In this document: positions 60,941 to 64,000 of the stretch, piece by piece | Layout of the letters: every line of letters begins with the position of its first letter | How positions within the stretch are numbered: position 1 is the first letter of the stretch | DNA from: Chlamydomonas reinhardtii | Taxonomy: Eukaryota; Chlorophyta; Chlorophyceae; Chlamydomonadales; Chlamydomonadaceae | Length of the DNA: 64,000 nt | NCBI RefSeq assembly: GCF_000002595.2 | Contig: NC_057006.1 | Location: 3,535,156-3,599,155, forward strand | Reading direction: 5' to 3' | Notes under the pieces: generated by a model | What the model saw: only the letters and a program-made list of their open reading frames with translations | Databases searched by the model: none | Told to the model about the DNA's origin: nothing | Made by a program: the position numbers and the translations under genes

Positions 60941-63914
60941 GTGTAGGGACGTTGTCTAGGCATGCGTAACCAGGCTCTCTACGTGGCGGTGTCTCGCATG
61001 CATGTGCTTCTCGCAACCATGCGCGGCCCACAAGCTCGTCACGGCAGCTCACCAGCACTTTGCCGCCATGCAGTCGCGACAGCGACGTTACCGCCATGCA
61101 CACGTCTGCCGGCGACAGCCGCCTCGCCGCCGCCGCCGCCAGCGCCGCGCACAGGTGCGCCAGCATGGGGTCCTGCCTCGCCACGCCGCCCTCAAATGCC
61201 ATGTACCTGCTCCGCCCTCCGGCTCCCCCGTCTTCGCCGCCGCCGCCGCCACCACGCCTGCCCGCCGCCGCCGCCGGGCCGTTGGCGCACAGCCCGAACA
61301 ACAGGTGGCAGGCGTTGCGTGGCTCCAAAGAGGCGGGGCTGTGGAGCATCAGCGCGCCCGTCAGGTGGGACTCCACGTGCCGTGACACGTGGCCCGCGCC
61401 CATGCGACCCAGGTACGACAACAGGAAGCTGACGGAGCGCGGGTCCAGCTTGGAGGGCGGCAGCCCGAGCACACACTCCTCCACCGTCTCCAGAAGCTGT
61501 GCGCAGCACCGGCGCAGCTCCTGGCTGCTGCCGCTGCTGCTGGTGGTGGTGGTGGTGGTGGCAGTGCTGGAGCGGGCGGCGGCAACGACCAGCTTGGACG
61601 CGCCGCAGACAAAGATGCCCAACGTACTCGCGCTGCGCGGTGGGTCGCAGCAGGGCCCTTGTCAGAGAGGTAAACGAGCTTAGAGGAGACCGGGGCATTC
61701 ATGGGTTACCGTGTGCGGCTGGAAGGGGCCTGTCGTTGGAGCTCAGGCACCGCACACAGGTCAAGTCACACACGCAAAGCTCCCTCGCCCTACTCAACCA
61801 TGCATTGCGGCACCAACTCACTTCCATGGCAGCCGCCCACGCGTGCAGATCAGGTACTCTGACAGCGCCGTAAGCAGCCGCGCCAATGGGTTGGCCCCCA
61901 ACCCGAGCTTGCCCGCCGAGAAGGCAACACACGCCAGCTCGCGCGGCAGGAAGGTGCGCATGCGCGGCTCACTGCCCCACGCCACTTTCGAGCCGCCTGA
62001 GCCTGCCGCCTCCAAACCCAGAAACACAGCTGCCTCCAATCGCGACGCCACCTCCTGCAGTGCATCGGCGGCCAGGTCGGCTAGCAGCCGGCTGTTCCTG
62101 CAGCTGCTGCGGCTGCCATCGCCGCCACTCCCAGCCGCAGGCGCGGATGCCGCCTGCAGCGTTGCCGCGTCACTGGAGGCGAAGCTCATGCCGCACAGTT
62201 CCCCCGCCGTAGCTTCCGTCATCAGCGCCTGGCATCGCGCCCGCAGCTCTTGCGTCAGTGCCGCCGGCGCCTCCGCCAGCAGTGCCGCCGCCGCTTTCGC
62301 CTCTCCGCGGCCGCAGCCCGAGCCTTCGTCCAGGCTCTTCAGCAGCTTCACGACGTAGTTGCCCGGGTGGGCGGCTGTGTCGTAGTGGGCCAAGGAAGCC
62401 AGCACGCCGGCACGTGAGAGCGACCAAGCCACATTCGCTGCGCACGTGACGTCCAGCTGTGCCAGCAGGGCGCAGTCGTTCGCGGCGAGCGCCGCCACCA
62501 GCGCCTGGCCCACTGTCGTGTACGGAAGCGACGGTTGTGAGTGTTGTGGCTGTGGCTGTGAGGACAACTGGCTGTGGCAGGTTGGGGAGCCCAGCGGTGC
62601 GGCTCCGGCGCCGTCGCTTGCCTCGCGGTTGGTTGCACCAGGCGCAGACGCGGGGACAGACGCTGCAGCGGGCACCTCGCGGGCAGCAGCGGGCACGGTG
62701 GGCGACAGGCCTGGCCACGCCCATTCGTCGGCCAGGCCTGCGGCCGCGCCTGGCCCATCGCCCGCCGCGCTGCTGCGCTGCTGCAATGCCTTCCGCACAG
62801 CTGCCTCGCCGGGGCCGCTCCAGTAATTCGCACGCGCGCACATCCGCAGAAGCCGCGCCACCGCCTGCGCGTGCTGCGGCGTGGTGCGCTGCAGCCGCTG
62901 CTGCAGGGCAGCCGCGGCGCAGATGGCGGCCGCGGCAATGGCGTTCACCACAGCGGCCTCGCGTGGCGTGTAGCACACCTGGAAGGGGTATTGGTGCCAA
63001 CCCCCAGTCGTGCCGGAGGCGGCGTGTGTTGGGGAAGGCTTTGCCCTGACCTCCCACGCCTGCGTAGCGTTGAAACGGTAGTGGCGGCATTACTTTGCAT
63101 CGTCTGGATTGCCACTCTGCCAGCTGCGAAGGCTAGCAGCAACACGAGCAAATGACGCACTCAGAGCTGTGAGAAGAGCACCAAATGCCCAAAGAACACT
63201 CACGTCGACAAGCGACGCCGCCGCCCGGCCCAGCTGCTCCAGGCTCCAGCCCGCCACAGCGTCTGACGCCACAGCCGCTTCCAGGGCCGGTAGCCCCATG
63301 TCCCCATCAGGAACCGGCACCACGAGCGCCGCCTCGCCTCGCCACCCCGCTGTACTAGCCTCGGCTACCTCCAGGGCGCCGGCCTCCTGACGCCGCCGCC
63401 CGTCCACCGGTCCTGACGCCCCTGCCCGCCCACCGACGAACCCAAACCCGTCGCCCAAGCCCATCTGCCCAAACTCCTGCTGCAGCAAGTCCACCGCCGC
63501 CTCGTCATCCGCAGCCTCCGTGCCGGCGTCCAAGGGCGCAGTCTCCTCCCGGGACCGGCCCTGCCCTCCGCCGTGCTGCTGAGGCTGGCGCTGCCGCTGG
63601 TCCTGCGCCCCCTGCCGGCCGCCCCCGCTGTCGTGACGCTGGTACCCACGTCCCCAGCCATCGGCGCGCTGCTGCTGCTGCTGTTGTTGTTGTTGTTGGC
63701 GCTGTGGTTGGGGCTCGTGATCCCGGTGTTGCTGTGGTGCCGAGGGGCGGTCGCTGCCGGTGCCACCGTCCCCGCGCTGGTTGCCACGCCATCGCTGCCA
63801 CGCGGTGTTAGATGTTCCAAAGCCCTCGCGCTCGCTGCGGCCTTGGCTGTGCGGCTGCTCCGAGGGTGCACCCGATGGGCGCCATTTGCTGGTCCAGCGG
63901 TCGCCGTCCGCCAT
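58322..63914 (-). CDS. RAP-domain RNA-binding protein, OPR-like, with in-frame TAG
   Basis: Ten exons in phase: 63914-63204, 62978-61822, 61632-61053, 60761-60607, 60365-60092, 59920-59841, 59712-59628, 59408-59295, 59050-58928 and 58597-58322, 1185 codons. The N-terminus is Gln/Arg/Gly-rich (poly-Gln run) and may include an organelle transit region. The middle is Ala/Leu-rich helical repeat sequence (for example LTNALWGLTIMEGALDRY, VSFLLSYLGRMGAGHVSRH), like octotricopeptide-type proteins. The last exon is a RAP domain: VAVEFDGPFHFMVNEP, then DGRTALRNRVLERHLG and VAVVNMEEWVEA. Algal OPR and RAP proteins act on chloroplast or mitochondrial RNA. Codon 1124, at 58507-58505, is TAG, inside the RAP domain, and the frame then stays open and family-like for 60 codons to a second TAG. 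This may be a recent null mutation, an assembly error or a stop that is read through. Confidence 0.85.
58829..58899. repeat. (CA)n microsatellite in an intron
   Basis: CA run of about 70 bases between the last two exons of the RAP gene; on that gene's strand it is (TG)n. Confidence 0.97.
60868..60936. repeat. (GT)n microsatellite in an intron
   Basis: GT run of about 68 bases in the intron between exons 3 and 4 of the RAP gene; on that gene's strand it is (CA)n. Confidence 0.97.
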
Positions 63915-64000
63915 GGCAGGTAAACCCTAGATCGCGTAAGTTGCCATCCTTTAACTACTGTAAGCGGAGGAGCCTCGGCACAGTAAGGCCTGCTCGTCGG
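63915..64000. other. Upstream sequence of the RAP gene
   Basis: The last 86 bases hold the 5' UTR and possibly part of the promoter of the minus-strand RAP gene. No other feature seen. Confidence 0.5.

Overview
The window looks like nuclear DNA from a volvocine green alga of the Chlamydomonas type. The signs are very GC-rich exons, many short introns with GTGAG or GTGCG donors and GCAG acceptors, TGTAA polyadenylation signals, long (TG)n and (CA)n runs inside introns, an arginine-free Ser-Pro rod of the cell-wall glycoprotein kind, a RAP-domain RNA-binding protein and a ciliary CFAP69 gene. All calls come from reading the sequence; no database search was run. Exon boundaries were chosen so that splice sites and codon phase agree.

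Layout. 1-1783 (-): the end of a hydroxyproline-rich glycoprotein gene whose rod is a 198-bp, 66-codon tandem repeat. About 3470-7212 (+): coding-like exon pieces of a gene I could not assemble. 7990-9438 (+): BTB/POZ protein. 10668-12705 (-): membrane protein with a C-terminal MIB/HERC2 domain. 13182-15445 (+): 3-hydroxyacyl-CoA dehydratase. 16653-20293 (-): large basic low-complexity protein. 20676-25004 (+): BET bromodomain protein. 26524-29517 (+): unknown Ser-rich protein with one membrane segment. 31868-37718 (-): ankyrin-repeat protein kinase. 38174-43817 (+): CFAP69. 44322-46418 (+): a second MIB/HERC2 membrane protein, paralogous to the first, with a MITE in an intron. 48848-49681 (+): trypsin-like serine protease. 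50500-52605 (-): broken LINE. 52890-54090: hairpins, a 100-base gap flanked by a duplicated block, and two tandem arrays. 54212-57816 (-): GRC3/NOL9-type polynucleotide kinase. 58322-63914 (-): RAP-domain protein with an in-frame TAG inside the RAP domain.

Three gene pairs are divergent across 380-480 bp (12706-13181, 20294-20675, 37719-38173) and probably share promoter regions. The genes do not form one pathway: they cover lipid elongation, chromatin reading, rRNA processing, organelle RNA, cilia and signalling. The most unusual point is the pair of small membrane proteins that carry a MIB/HERC2 domain, normally found in large ubiquitin ligases, without any ligase domain that I can see. They share domain order and several intron positions and lie about 32 kb apart on opposite strands.
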